Assembly: GCA_945956915.1 (NCBI GenBank)
Contig: CAMFJH010000020.1
Coordinates: 1-38,265, forward strand
DNA: 38,265 nucleotides
DNA from: an uncultured Francisellaceae bacterium
GTDB lineage: Bacteria > Pseudomonadota > Gammaproteobacteria > UBA6186 > Azoamicaceae
Direction: 5' to 3'
The notes under the pieces are model-generated. The model was given only the letters and a program-made list of their open reading frames with translations, had not been told where the DNA came from and ran no database searches. The translations under genes were made by a program, and so were the position numbers. Position 1 is the stretch's first letter. Every line of letters begins with the position of its first letter. Below are positions 24,906 through 33,195 of the stretch, piece after piece.

Positions 24906-26848
24906 AAATGTTTTTGTTCCTGTAATAATTTAGCAAATTCATCCCAAGGAAGGGGCTTGGAAAAGTAATAGCCTTGTATACACTGACACCCTCTGTCTTT
25001 TAAGAACTTCAATTGTTCAGCAGTTTCTACCCCTTCTGCTAATGTTTTAATATTTAATTCTCGTGCCATTGCTAAAATGGCAGAAACAATAGTCGCACTT
25101 TCTTCGTTTGTGGTTACATCATCTATAAAGGATTTATCAATTTTAATTTTATGAACATTAATAAATCTTAAATAACTTAAACCTGAATACCCTGTTCCAA
25201 AATCATCTATGGATAAAGAAACCCCTCTGTTCGTGATTTCTTTCATCACGGGTAATAACTGCTCATCTAAAAGCTCTGTTTCTGTGAGTTCTAAATCTAA
25301 AAACTCTGGTTTTAATTGTGTTTTCACTAAAATATTATCAATGGTTTCTAATAAATCTCCTTGTCGCAGCTGTTTAACTGAAAGATTAACAGATACTTTT
25401 AAAGGCGCTAATTTAAAATTCTCTTCATTCCATTGTTTGGTTTTACGGCAAGCTTCTTCTAGGATCCAAGCACCCATCGGTAATATCAAGCCTGTTTCTT
25501 CAGCCAATGGAATAAAATCGACAGGTTGCACCATCCCTCGTTTGGGGTTCTTCCAACGAATTAAAGCTTCCATCCCAAACACGTGTCCACTTTCAAGATC
25601 AACTAAGGGTTGATAGTATACTAAAAACTCATTGTTTTTAACCGCAGCATGTAAATCGGTTTCTAGCTCTAACAAATACGGCGTTTTTTCATTAATTTCT
25701 CGTTTATAGTATTCAACTTGGTTACCTCCTCTTTGTTTGGCTAGAAACATAGCAGCATAGGCATTACTCATCAAAATTCTTGCATTATCGCCATCATCAG
25801 GAAAGACACTGACGCCTGAACTGACTGTGAGTTTTGCTTCTCGTTTACCTAAATAAAAGGGCAAATCAAGCACCGTAAACAATTGTTGAACTTCATGGGC
25901 CATGGTCTCAACCGGCAAGGGATCCATTAAAATGACAAAAGCATCCGGACGTGGTAATGTTAATAATCTATCTACCTTGGGATCTTGACGGTTTAAATCA
26001 CTTAGCAGCGCACTTAATCGTTTGGTTAAGGATTGTACAATTAAATCGCCTGCTTGGTATCCTAAGCTATTATTAAACATCTCTAAACGATTAATAGAAA
26101 AACAAATCAACGCAAATCCCTGTTTTGTACTTCGTCGATCTCTGATAGCGTTTTCAATCAGTCTTAACAACGACCGTTGATTCGGTAAATCCGTTAATAA
26201 ATCATGATTGGCTTGATGGGTAAAATAAGAATTTTCTAATTTCAGTTTTAAAGAATCTTTCAGCCATTCACTGCTGCGTTTATTCATACCCATTAAAAAA
26301 ATAAAATACAAGATTACAATCGAGCCACCCAGATTATAATAAAAATCTCTTTGAACAAAGCACCATATCGTAATGGGCGTTAAAATAAAAAACAAACACC
26401 CTAATCCTAAGTAAAATAAACCTACTGTACCCATGCAATAAGCACCCGCCAACATAAATAAAAGACCAAATAACAAATATTGATGAGTGATATCATCTGG
26501 GGAAAATAAAACAGAAATCCCCCAAAAAGCAGCGCAGGCTAAAATACCAATGGCTAAGGCAATTTCCCAAATCTGAACATCAAATAAGTTTCTATTTTTT
26601 CTATACAGCACGGTTATGCTTGCAATATAGGTCAAGACTAAATTAAAACCAATAAACCAACTTAATAATTGCACAAAACTAGCATGATGATAATAATACA
26701 TAAAGAAACAAATACTGGTTAAGACACCGGTCAAAACTGCAGTTAAGTTGCTTTTATAAAGATGTTCTACCAAATCTTGCTTAATTTGACTGTCAATCTG
26801 CCGCCTTTCAATAGCGGTCACTTGTTTATAATCTACCTCTATGGCCAT
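24902..26848 (-). CDS. Membrane c-di-GMP phosphodiesterase, degenerate GGDEF plus intact EAL
   Basis: The 648-residue protein has about six N-terminal transmembrane segments (35-190), probably a MASE-like sensor, then a GGDEF domain (about 215-385) and an EAL domain (about 395-645). The GGDEF motif is replaced by RPDAF (300-304), so diguanylate cyclase activity is unlikely, although it may still bind GTP as a regulator. The EAL domain keeps its key residues: Glu427 (EAL), Asn488, Glu520 (LELTE), Asp548-Asp549 (DDFGTG), Lys569, Glu605 and Glu608 (AEGVE), Gln625. It should hydrolyse c-di-GMP to pGpG. AGGA lies 6 nt before the ATG. It follows the EAL-only paralogue by 72 nt; a perfect TATAAT on the minus strand at 26892-26887 may add an internal promoter. 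Confidence 0.9.
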   Translation of the reverse strand: MAIEVDYKQVTAIERRQIDSQIKQDLVEHLYKSNLTAVLTGVLTSICFFMYYYHHASFVQLLSWFIGFNLVLTYIASITVLYRKNRNLFDVQIWEIALAIGILACAAFWGISVLFSPDDITHQYLLFGLLFMLAGAYCMGTVGLFYLGLGCLFFILTPITIWCFVQRDFYYNLGGSIVILYFIFLMGMNKRSSEWLKDSLKLKLENSYFTHQANHDLLTDLPNQRSLLRLIENAIRDRRSTKQGFALICFSINRLEMFNNSLGYQAGDLIVQSLTKRLSALLSDLNRQDPKVDRLLTLPRPDAFVILMDPLPVETMAHEVQQLFTVLDLPFYLGKREAKLTVSSGVSVFPDDGDNARILMSNAYAAMFLAKQRGGNQVEYYKREINEKTPYLLELETDLHAAVKNNEFLVYYQPLVDLESGHVFGMEALIRWKNPKRGMVQPVDFIPLAEETGLILPMGAWILEEACRKTKQWNEENFKLAPLKVSVNLSVKQLRQGDLLETIDNILVKTQLKPEFLDLELTETELLDEQLLPVMKEITNRGVSLSIDDFGTGYSGLSYLRFINVHKIKIDKSFIDDVTTNEESATIVSAILAMARELNIKTLAEGVETAEQLKFLKDRGCQCIQGYYFSKPLPWDEFAKLLQEQKHL

Positions 26849-26920
26849 AATGGTTCCTAATCTCGAGCATCGGTTACCTAGTTCCTATTATAGAACAGTA
26901 TGCAGTCCTTCACCTGCTAT

Positions 26921-27829
26921 TTACCCCAAGGTTTGCATCAGGGGAGGGGCTTCTGTTTGTTCAAAAAACCTCAAATGGCTACCTAAGAGCCTCGTAAATT
27001 TATCTACATTTAAGGGTTTACAAAAATAATACCCCTGAGCCAATAAGCAACCCCTTTTTTGTAAAAACTCCAATTGCTCTGCTGTTTCAACACCCACTGC
27101 ATGCGTTTTAATATTTAATTCATGTGCCATCGTTAAAATGGCTGATACAATCATAGCCCCTCGTTTGGTATTTACCGATTGTATAAGTGATCTATCAATT
27201 TTAATAGTACCGATATTATATTCTTGTAAGTAATTTAAACCTGCAAAGCCTGTTCCAAAATCATCCAAAGATAAAGTAATCCCTCGTTCTTCTATAGTAT
27301 GAATTCTAGGGGCTAATTCTTTATCGATCAAGGCTTGTTCTGAAATTTCTAAATCCAAATACGTAGGACCCAATCCTGTCTTCTTCATCACTTTATCCAA
27401 TGTGGCTAATAAATTTCCTTGTTTTAACTGTTGTGAAGATAAATTGACACCCACTTTTAGAGATAAAGCGGTATAGCCTTGGTTATGCCAAGCCAAAGTT
27501 TGCATGGCCGATCGTTCTAAAACCCACTCACCCACTTCTAAAATCATACCCGATTTTTCTGCTAATGGTATAAAGTCTGCTGGAGAAACAATACCTCGGC
27601 TTGGATGATTCCATCGCAATAAAGCCTCTATCCCACTGACTCGGCCATTTTTCAAATCGATAATAGGCTGATAATAAATCTCAAATTCCTCTTTTGCCAT
27701 GGCTTGTTTAAAGGCTTTATTAATTTTCAAACGACCCCAAAATTGATAAGCCTTAAACCCTAAGCATCCACACAAGCCAGCAATAAGTGCTATTTCAAAG
27801 ATCCATGTAACAATACTATTGGCTACCAT
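26921..27829 (-). CDS. EAL-domain protein with one membrane anchor, probably inactive
   Basis: A 302-residue protein: one N-terminal transmembrane helix (IFEIALIAGLCGCLGF), then an EAL domain (about 40-285) and no GGDEF. EAL (68-70), Asn129, Glu161, Asp189-Asp190, Lys210, Glu248 and Gln265 are kept. The glutamate of the AEGVE motif that acts as general base in well-studied EAL enzymes (Glu352 in RocR) is Val245 (AVGVE). Hydrolysis is therefore doubtful, and a c-di-GMP-binding effector role is possible. It is clearly a paralogue of the GGDEF-EAL next door (AILxMAxELNIKT, VETAEQL). GAGGT lies 8 nt before the ATG; it starts 18 nt after the GNAT gene. Confidence 0.85.
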   Translation of the reverse strand: MVANSIVTWIFEIALIAGLCGCLGFKAYQFWGRLKINKAFKQAMAKEEFEIYYQPIIDLKNGRVSGIEALLRWNHPSRGIVSPADFIPLAEKSGMILEVGEWVLERSAMQTLAWHNQGYTALSLKVGVNLSSQQLKQGNLLATLDKVMKKTGLGPTYLDLEISEQALIDKELAPRIHTIEERGITLSLDDFGTGFAGLNYLQEYNIGTIKIDRSLIQSVNTKRGAMIVSAILTMAHELNIKTHAVGVETAEQLEFLQKRGCLLAQGYYFCKPLNVDKFTRLLGSHLRFFEQTEAPPLMQTLG

Positions 27830-27847
27830 TTATTATTACCTCAATGT

Positions 27848-28561
27848 TTATTTAACAAGACATAATTCTATATCTGCTAGGCGTACATGGGGTGCTGCTG
27901 CCCAAATATAAGCGCTGGCAACACCTTCTAAAGTAGCAAAAGGACGTTGACCATCTAATAAGAAGTCTTTGAATTTTAATTCACATTTCAAATATTCTGG
28001 AAATCGATTCATAAACTTTTCATTAATAGTACTCGTAAACTCGGCTAACACATAAGAAAACCCCTGTTGTAATACAAGTGCTACACAAGCATTATTTAAC
28101 ACAGAAGATAAGCCCAACCCTTGTTGTTCATCTACTACCGCCGTTATCCAAATATGGGCAACAGAATTTTTCTTATATTTTTTTTCAGTAAAAGGTTTAG
28201 ACAAAGTCTTTAACAATTGTTCTATGGGCCTTAGGAATTTGTATTCTCGTGATTTAATTGGACTGGCCACATCTTCAGCAATCACGCAACCTGTCACTTG
28301 CCCATCTTGATTAAGCGCTACAACACTTAATTGGCCATTCACAGCTTTTTCTATCACTTCCAAAGCATAAGGTTTAAAATCATCGTGTGAAATTCCTAAA
28401 TGTTTGCATAAAGGTTCCCCATGACAAAATGAATTAGTAAACAATTCAGAAACTTCTTTAATATGTTCTTTTTTTAAAATAGATATCTTAGGGCGAGTGG
28501 TATCCGCGATAGACATTTGTACATTTCTAAATGATTGCAATTCTACGGCAGGTTTTAACAT
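27848..28561 (-). CDS. GNAT-family N-acetyltransferase
   Basis: A 237-residue protein with GNAT features: an N-terminal strand and helix (ISILKKEHIKEVSELFTNSFCHGEPL), then a central pair of strands (GQLSVVALNQDGQVTGCVIAED) and IWITAVVDEQQGLGLSSVLNNACV, which matches the acetyl-CoA-binding loop (V-x-x-x-x-Q/R-x-x-G-x-G/A). The C-terminal part is specific. Its ATG overlaps the end of the decarboxylase gene by 7 nt with AGGAG 9 nt upstream, so the two are translated together. The pairing with an amino-acid decarboxylase suggests acetylation of the resulting amine, as inference only. Confidence 0.75.
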   Translation of the reverse strand: MLKPAVELQSFRNVQMSIADTTRPKISILKKEHIKEVSELFTNSFCHGEPLCKHLGISHDDFKPYALEVIEKAVNGQLSVVALNQDGQVTGCVIAEDVASPIKSREYKFLRPIEQLLKTLSKPFTEKKYKKNSVAHIWITAVVDEQQGLGLSSVLNNACVALVLQQGFSYVLAEFTSTINEKFMNRFPEYLKCELKFKDFLLDGQRPFATLEGVASAYIWAAAPHVRLADIELCLVK

Positions 28562-30009
28562 GATGCGTTCTCCTGTAAGGCTTGTTTTAAATCAACCATA
28601 AATTCTTCTATTAATTCATACGTAACATTATTTAAGACACAAATAACTGACTTGCCATGCATAGACATCAACTGATATTTTTGAATTAATTTTTCAGGTG
28701 GCTTAGGAATGATAATATTAAACTGTTTAGAATCATGGCACACATTTTCAGCCCCTAACAATTCGACTAATTTTTTATAAAAAAAATCTGCACGCTCCAA
28801 ATCCGAATGTACAAGATTTACCAATTTATCTTTACTTTTTCGCAATCCCAGAGCATAAATAACGGCATTATAAACCAACAATACATTAAATCCAGAACGA
28901 GAACCTGAAACGGTAATGTCTTTAATATTACCTGCATATTCTATAATCCGATCATTGGTCTTACAAACCACATCTAAAAATCTCTTGGTTGTTAAAGCAA
29001 GACCGGATGGTTGTGGCAAGCCTAAATATTTATGAAAAGAAATAGCCAAACTGTCTGCATATTTAAAATAATTATCCACTTCACCGAAGGGTTTTAAAAT
29101 GGGTAATACAAATCCATTTAAGGCACCATCCATATGAATAGTATATAAAGGTTTTGGGGAAGTATTTTCTAATATTTCTTTGATTTTGGGAACATTATCT
29201 GTGGCGCCTAAAAATGTAGTCCCTATGTTGGCACTCACGACAATAGGATTATAAGGAAAATCGATCACATGTTGATGGATTTTTTTTTCAAAATCTTCAA
29301 GATTCATAGATCCTCGTTCGTACGAATCTACTGATATAAAAACCATGTTCCAACTTTCTGCAATTTTAGGGATAGAATAATGCGTATTCTCGCCTGTACA
29401 AAAAAGAGAAGGCTTGGTCATTTGATCAATAATTGTATTCACTTCTTTTTGACGTAAATTGATTTTTCTTATTTGTCTTAGGATTTCAAGTTCTGCAGAT
29501 GTATCTTGTGTACTCTGAGATAAATGCTCTAATTGTGCTTCTAAATTAAGCATTTCAAGCACACGTGCTTTTTTTTCATCTAAAAAATTAGCGAGTTCTT
29601 CGGCTAAACATTGTGTGAGATATTGTTTTGCCCATCGTAAGCATGCATCATTCCCCTCTGTCCCACCACTGGTTACATAGCCTCTTCCTTCACCATCCGC
29701 CATTCCAAAATAGGTCGCTAAAGTATTAATCAAAGCTACTTCCTGGGTTTTAACTTCCATATGATAGGTATCGGCTTCTACAAAAGGATCACCGGCATGA
29801 TTTATCAAAATACTGGCAAGACTCCCCGGACGTATACCCAATAATTCATAATGGACAAAGGAGGGATTAGAACCCAACAAAGATGTAGGAAAACCTAATT
29901 TACTGTGCGACAAAGCATTCATTCTCTCTTCGAAGAGTTTGAATTCTTTAGTTTCTGCTTCATCGTCATCTTGATCGGACGTTTTTTTCAGCATGTGACC
30001 AATATCCAT
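28555..30009 (-). CDS. PLP-dependent amino-acid decarboxylase, histidine decarboxylase-like (group II)
   Basis: A 484-residue type I-fold PLP enzyme. The core matches bacterial histidine decarboxylases: GYVTSGGTEGN (110-120), the PLP-stacking His in ENTHYSIPKI (His210), IHMDGALNGF (Asp294 bonds the pyridine N), and the Schiff-base lysine in SLAISFHKYLG (Lys327). A 65-70 residue Glu/Leu/Lys-rich segment (about 133-199) forms a predicted coiled coil inserted between the SGGTEGN and THYS motifs, where normal enzymes are continuous. The substrate cannot be assigned from sequence. It is first in a run with GNAT and EAL genes. The product would be a biogenic amine and CO2. Confidence 0.8.
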   Translation of the reverse strand: MDIGHMLKKTSDQDDDEAETKEFKLFEERMNALSHSKLGFPTSLLGSNPSFVHYELLGIRPGSLASILINHAGDPFVEADTYHMEVKTQEVALINTLATYFGMADGEGRGYVTSGGTEGNDACLRWAKQYLTQCLAEELANFLDEKKARVLEMLNLEAQLEHLSQSTQDTSAELEILRQIRKINLRQKEVNTIIDQMTKPSLFCTGENTHYSIPKIAESWNMVFISVDSYERGSMNLEDFEKKIHQHVIDFPYNPIVVSANIGTTFLGATDNVPKIKEILENTSPKPLYTIHMDGALNGFVLPILKPFGEVDNYFKYADSLAISFHKYLGLPQPSGLALTTKRFLDVVCKTNDRIIEYAGNIKDITVSGSRSGFNVLLVYNAVIYALGLRKSKDKLVNLVHSDLERADFFYKKLVELLGAENVCHDSKQFNIIIPKPPEKLIQKYQLMSMHGKSVICVLNNVTYELIEEFMVDLKQALQENASC

Positions 30010-30090
30010 CTATCTGGGGTTATGCACTTCTGTATATACCATCGGCCGAATTTTATTTTTCTATATAAACAAAGCTATATAAACAAATTA

Positions 30091-30118
30091 TTGTGTATAT
30101 ACATATTTAGGCTATAAT
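30091..30118 (+). promoter_or_regulatory. Promoter of the fadL gene
   Basis: TTGTGT (30091-30096) and a perfect TATAAT (30113-30118) with a 16-nt spacer, about 54 nt upstream of the fadL ATG, in an AT-rich divergent gap shared with the decarboxylase gene. Confidence 0.6.
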
Positions 30119-30171
30119 TAAAAAATGTTTTTTTTTATTTTTTATCCATCATTCATTTTAAGGAGAACCAA

Positions 30172-31515
30172 ATGATCAACAAGGAAAAATTGAAATATAG
30201 AAAAACCTATGGCTTACTAACAACCATGACATTGCTAAGTATTTCTTCAACAGCTTGGTCAAATGGTTTTTCTTTACCCGAACAAAACGTGACTAATTTG
30301 GGTTTAGCTTATGCTGGAACCGCTTCACTCGCAGTGGATGCCAGTACCAATTTTTATAATGCTGCAGGCTTAACCCGACTATGTGGCGATCAATTGGTAG
30401 CCGGTGGCGTTATTGCATTGCCGCGTACTCAATTGCATGTAACCTCTGCAACAGATTCATTCGGCTTCCCAATGAGACCCGGAAACACACGTCCTCAAAA
30501 CTTTGCAGCGATACCTTCCTTCCATTATGGTTCTAAAATTTCTGATCAATGGGCTTGGGGCATTAGCATGGTTTCAACTTTTGGTTCTAAAACCAATTAC
30601 CATAATCATTCAGTAGCCCGTTATATGGCAACACGTTCTGAATTGACTACTGTTACGCTCTCACCCAGTGCAGCTTATAGAATGAATGACTGTATGTCCT
30701 TGGGGCTAGGATTTGATGTTATGTATACGGCTGCAAAAGTAGACTCTAGAATAGGCGTTAATACGCTAAATGCAGATGGTTATATTAAACATAAAGGCAC
30801 CCGAAATGCTTATGGCTTTCACGTTGGTGCTTTGTATGAGGTAGACGATTGCACGCGCTTTGGTCTTGCCTATCGTTCTAGCTTAACGCCTAAGTTGAAA
30901 GGTCATTCACTGTTAAGAAACCCTGCATTAGTACCTTCACCTACTGTTCCTGGCGTTTTTGTAGCTGCGCCTCAAGATGTGATTTGGCATCGTGTAAAAG
31001 CCAAATTAAAACTTCCAGATACCGTCACCTTAAGTGGATATCATAAACTAAATGAATGTTGGGCAATGGTTGCGGATGCACAATGGTACCATTGGAACAC
31101 TTATAAAAATCTAGTCATCCGCTATGATGATGGCAGCCGTTCATCCTCCGCACAAAATTGGAGAGACACCTACAGGCTTGCGCTAGGGGGAATCTATCAA
31201 TACGATTGTAACTGGCAGTTTAAAGTCGGAACCTCTTTTGATAAAACCTCTACTAAATATGTCACCCGAAATATTTATATTCCCGATGGCAATCAAACTG
31301 CAGCAGCATTGGGTGCGCGCTATCAATGGACTCCTTGCCTAGCTGTGGATGTAGGCTATGTACATGTGTTCTACAAGAAGGTTGGTATTAATCAATCCGC
31401 ACCTACTGCTGTTGGGCCGCTGTTTGCAGCGGGACAACCCCGTCAAACTATAAAAGGCCGGGTTAAAAACCAAATTGATGCCCTTGGTTTACAGCTGACT
31501 TGGGATATAAAATAA
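30172..31515 (+). CDS. FadL/OmpP1/TodX-family outer-membrane transporter
   Basis: Outer-membrane beta-barrel for long-chain fatty acids or other hydrophobic compounds. The 447-residue precursor has a signal peptide (LLTTMTLLSISSTAWS, cut before NGF). The mature start is the FadL hatch: NGFSLPEQNVTNLGLAYAG, followed by DASTNFYNAAGLTRL. Alternating strands then run to the end. It contains exactly six cysteines (71, 174, 227, 296, 346, 389), each at a turn preceding a strand (NDCMSL, DDCTRF, NECWAM, YDCNWQ, TPCLAV), which is not usual for FadL. AAGGAGA lies 5 nt before the ATG. Monocistronic; its stop abuts that of the convergent lipoprotein gene. Confidence 0.88.
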   Translation: MINKEKLKYRKTYGLLTTMTLLSISSTAWSNGFSLPEQNVTNLGLAYAGTASLAVDASTNFYNAAGLTRLCGDQLVAGGVIALPRTQLHVTSATDSFGFPMRPGNTRPQNFAAIPSFHYGSKISDQWAWGISMVSTFGSKTNYHNHSVARYMATRSELTTVTLSPSAAYRMNDCMSLGLGFDVMYTAAKVDSRIGVNTLNADGYIKHKGTRNAYGFHVGALYEVDDCTRFGLAYRSSLTPKLKGHSLLRNPALVPSPTVPGVFVAAPQDVIWHRVKAKLKLPDTVTLSGYHKLNECWAMVADAQWYHWNTYKNLVIRYDDGSRSSSAQNWRDTYRLALGGIYQYDCNWQFKVGTSFDKTSTKYVTRNIYIPDGNQTAAALGARYQWTPCLAVDVGYVHVFYKKVGINQSAPTAVGPLFAAGQPRQTIKGRVKNQIDALGLQLTWDIK

Positions 31516-31974
31516 TTATTTCACGCGTTTTACCACAGGAGCGGATTGGCGTAATCGATAATCATGAGGATGTAACTCATAGGTTATCGATGCCCAATCT
31601 CCTTCTACTTGATAAATACCCCAATTTTCAGATTTAGAGATAATATTTTTCTCTGCTGCTTCTTGAAGAGCTATTTCAGCTTCTTCTACGCTGCGAAATA
31701 CTCTACCGCCCCCATAACTACCATCTTCTTCTAAAAACTTACGCGGAAAACCACCCGGTAGTTCTTCAGCAGGGATAGCGCCTAATTTCATTGGGGACGT
31801 CCCTTGGTCTAATTGCTTATCATAAGAAGGGGCATCACCATAGGTATAGATAATCTGTGTCTGCGGACTTGCAGGACCTAAAGCTGATTGGCGTGTGCCA
31901 TTTTGCATACACCCTACAGTGCTTAAGGTTATACCCACTAAACAACAAGCAATACCCATTTTAAAAAACTTCAT
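31516..31974 (-). CDS. Putative lipoprotein
   Basis: A 152-residue protein with a lipoprotein signal (MKFFKMGIACCLVGITLSTVGC; lipobox STVGC at about Cys22). The mature part is Pro/Gly-rich, then a short helix-strand domain (RVFRSVEEAEIALQEAAEK, WGIYQVEGDWASITYELHPHDYRL). No known family is recognised. It lies 9 nt after the response-regulator/phosphatase and is likely the third gene of the mlaA operon, pointing to an envelope task. Stop abuts fadL's stop in TAATTA. Confidence 0.75.
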   Translation of the reverse strand: MKFFKMGIACCLVGITLSTVGCMQNGTRQSALGPASPQTQIIYTYGDAPSYDKQLDQGTSPMKLGAIPAEELPGGFPRKFLEEDGSYGGGRVFRSVEEAEIALQEAAEKNIISKSENWGIYQVEGDWASITYELHPHDYRLRQSAPVVKRVK

Positions 31975-31983
31975 TTTGTTCTC

Positions 31984-33189
31984 CTAGGCACGTTTTAAAA
32001 CTAAGATTGTTACATCATCTGGCAATTCTTTTTGATCCATTTCTAAGCTTTTTAAAAGCTCGGTGATATCGCCATCAGCGGCTTGAATCATTTCAAACAA
32101 TACTTTTTCTTTTAAAGCCAATTCTTTATCGGCTAAAATTTCTGTGATACCATCTGATAAAATCATCAATCGTATCCCTTCAGACAAAGGCAAGCGATAC
32201 TGTTGATAGCTTGCTTGCTTCATAATCCCCACCGGGAACCCCTTACCCTCTAGAAAACGGATCGTATTGCCTTCTAACAAAATAGGATTGGGATAATGCC
32301 CACCAATACTGTATATTAAAAATTGATCTACATGATCCACTATGCAATAAACCATTGTCAAGTACTTACCTAATTTAGCATTGTAAATTTCTGCACTTAA
32401 ATGAGACAATAATTTTTCAGGCTGGAGTATTAAGGGATCTTGATACATTTGATATTGTGTTAAAGTCTCTTCAATCAGTCCTTTTAATAAAATAGTCACA
32501 AAAGCACTCGATGCACCATGACCTGAAACATCTGCAAGATAAAAACCAAATTTTTCATCATTGATTTTAAAACAATCTATAAAATCGCCACTTAAATACA
32601 AAGAAGGATTAACAGAATGTCTTAAAGTATAAGAACCAAAGCTCATATTCTGTTCAGGTAATAGTCGCATTTGTACACTGCGCCCGGCTTCTTGATCTTC
32701 TTGAAGTATATCTAGACTTTTCTTTAAAGCCTTATTCATGGCTTCCAATTGTGTTCTGTATAATTGGTTTTCAAGTATTAAGCGAGAACGTTCTAAAGCC
32801 TTACAAATGGCCTGCTCTAAAATAGGTAAACTGGCCAAGGGTTTGGGTAAACAATCCCAGGACCCTATCCGCAAAGCAACGATTACATCACGAATGCCCG
32901 ATTCATCCGACATCACTATAATCGGCATGTCTGGGGCTTCTTTTACGATTCTAGTGAGCACCTCTAAACCATCGACTACTGGCATTTGAAGATCGGTGAC
33001 CACCAAATCGGGTTTTTCACTAAAAAACAACTCTAAACCGACAGCTCCATTTTCTGCCAGTATTGGGTTAAATCCTGTGTCTTCTAAATAATCATAGATA
33101 TTTTGACGCAACTGAGGATCATCATCTATGACTAGAATTTTAGATGAAGCAGGCAGTACTAAGGTAGGGGGTAGATTACCCTCCATCAT
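31984..33189 (-). CDS. Response regulator fused to a PP2C (SpoIIE) serine phosphatase
   Basis: A 401-residue cytoplasmic signalling protein. Residues 15-130 are a receiver domain: acidic pocket IDDDP (Asp22-24), phospho-acceptor Asp66 (VVTDLQMP), Ser94 and Lys116 (CLPKPLAS). A helical linker (about 130-180) leads to a SpoIIE/PP2C domain with GDF (201-203), LADVSGHG (219-225), LILSDGITE and DDVTILVL carrying the metal-binding aspartates. Proteins of this layout usually dephosphorylate an anti-sigma-factor antagonist in a partner-switch pathway; the partner is not in this window. It overlaps mlaA by 4 nt (ATGA), its start codon lying in the loop of a perfect hairpin. Confidence 0.9.
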   Translation of the reverse strand: MMEGNLPPTLVLPASSKILVIDDDPQLRQNIYDYLEDTGFNPILAENGAVGLELFFSEKPDLVVTDLQMPVVDGLEVLTRIVKEAPDMPIIVMSDESGIRDVIVALRIGSWDCLPKPLASLPILEQAICKALERSRLILENQLYRTQLEAMNKALKKSLDILQEDQEAGRSVQMRLLPEQNMSFGSYTLRHSVNPSLYLSGDFIDCFKINDEKFGFYLADVSGHGASSAFVTILLKGLIEETLTQYQMYQDPLILQPEKLLSHLSAEIYNAKLGKYLTMVYCIVDHVDQFLIYSIGGHYPNPILLEGNTIRFLEGKGFPVGIMKQASYQQYRLPLSEGIRLMILSDGITEILADKELALKEKVLFEMIQAADGDITELLKSLEMDQKELPDDVTILVLKRA

Positions 33190-33195
33190 GGAGGG
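33179..33195 (-). promoter_or_regulatory. Hairpin around the stop/start overlap of mlaA and the phosphatase gene
   Basis: CCCTCCAT-C-ATGGAGGG is a perfect palindrome. In the mRNA, CCCTCC pairs with GGAGGG and the ATGAT holding the mlaA stop and next start is the loop. No Shine-Dalgarno sequence precedes this start, so ribosomes arriving from mlaA probably open it. Confidence 0.6.
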
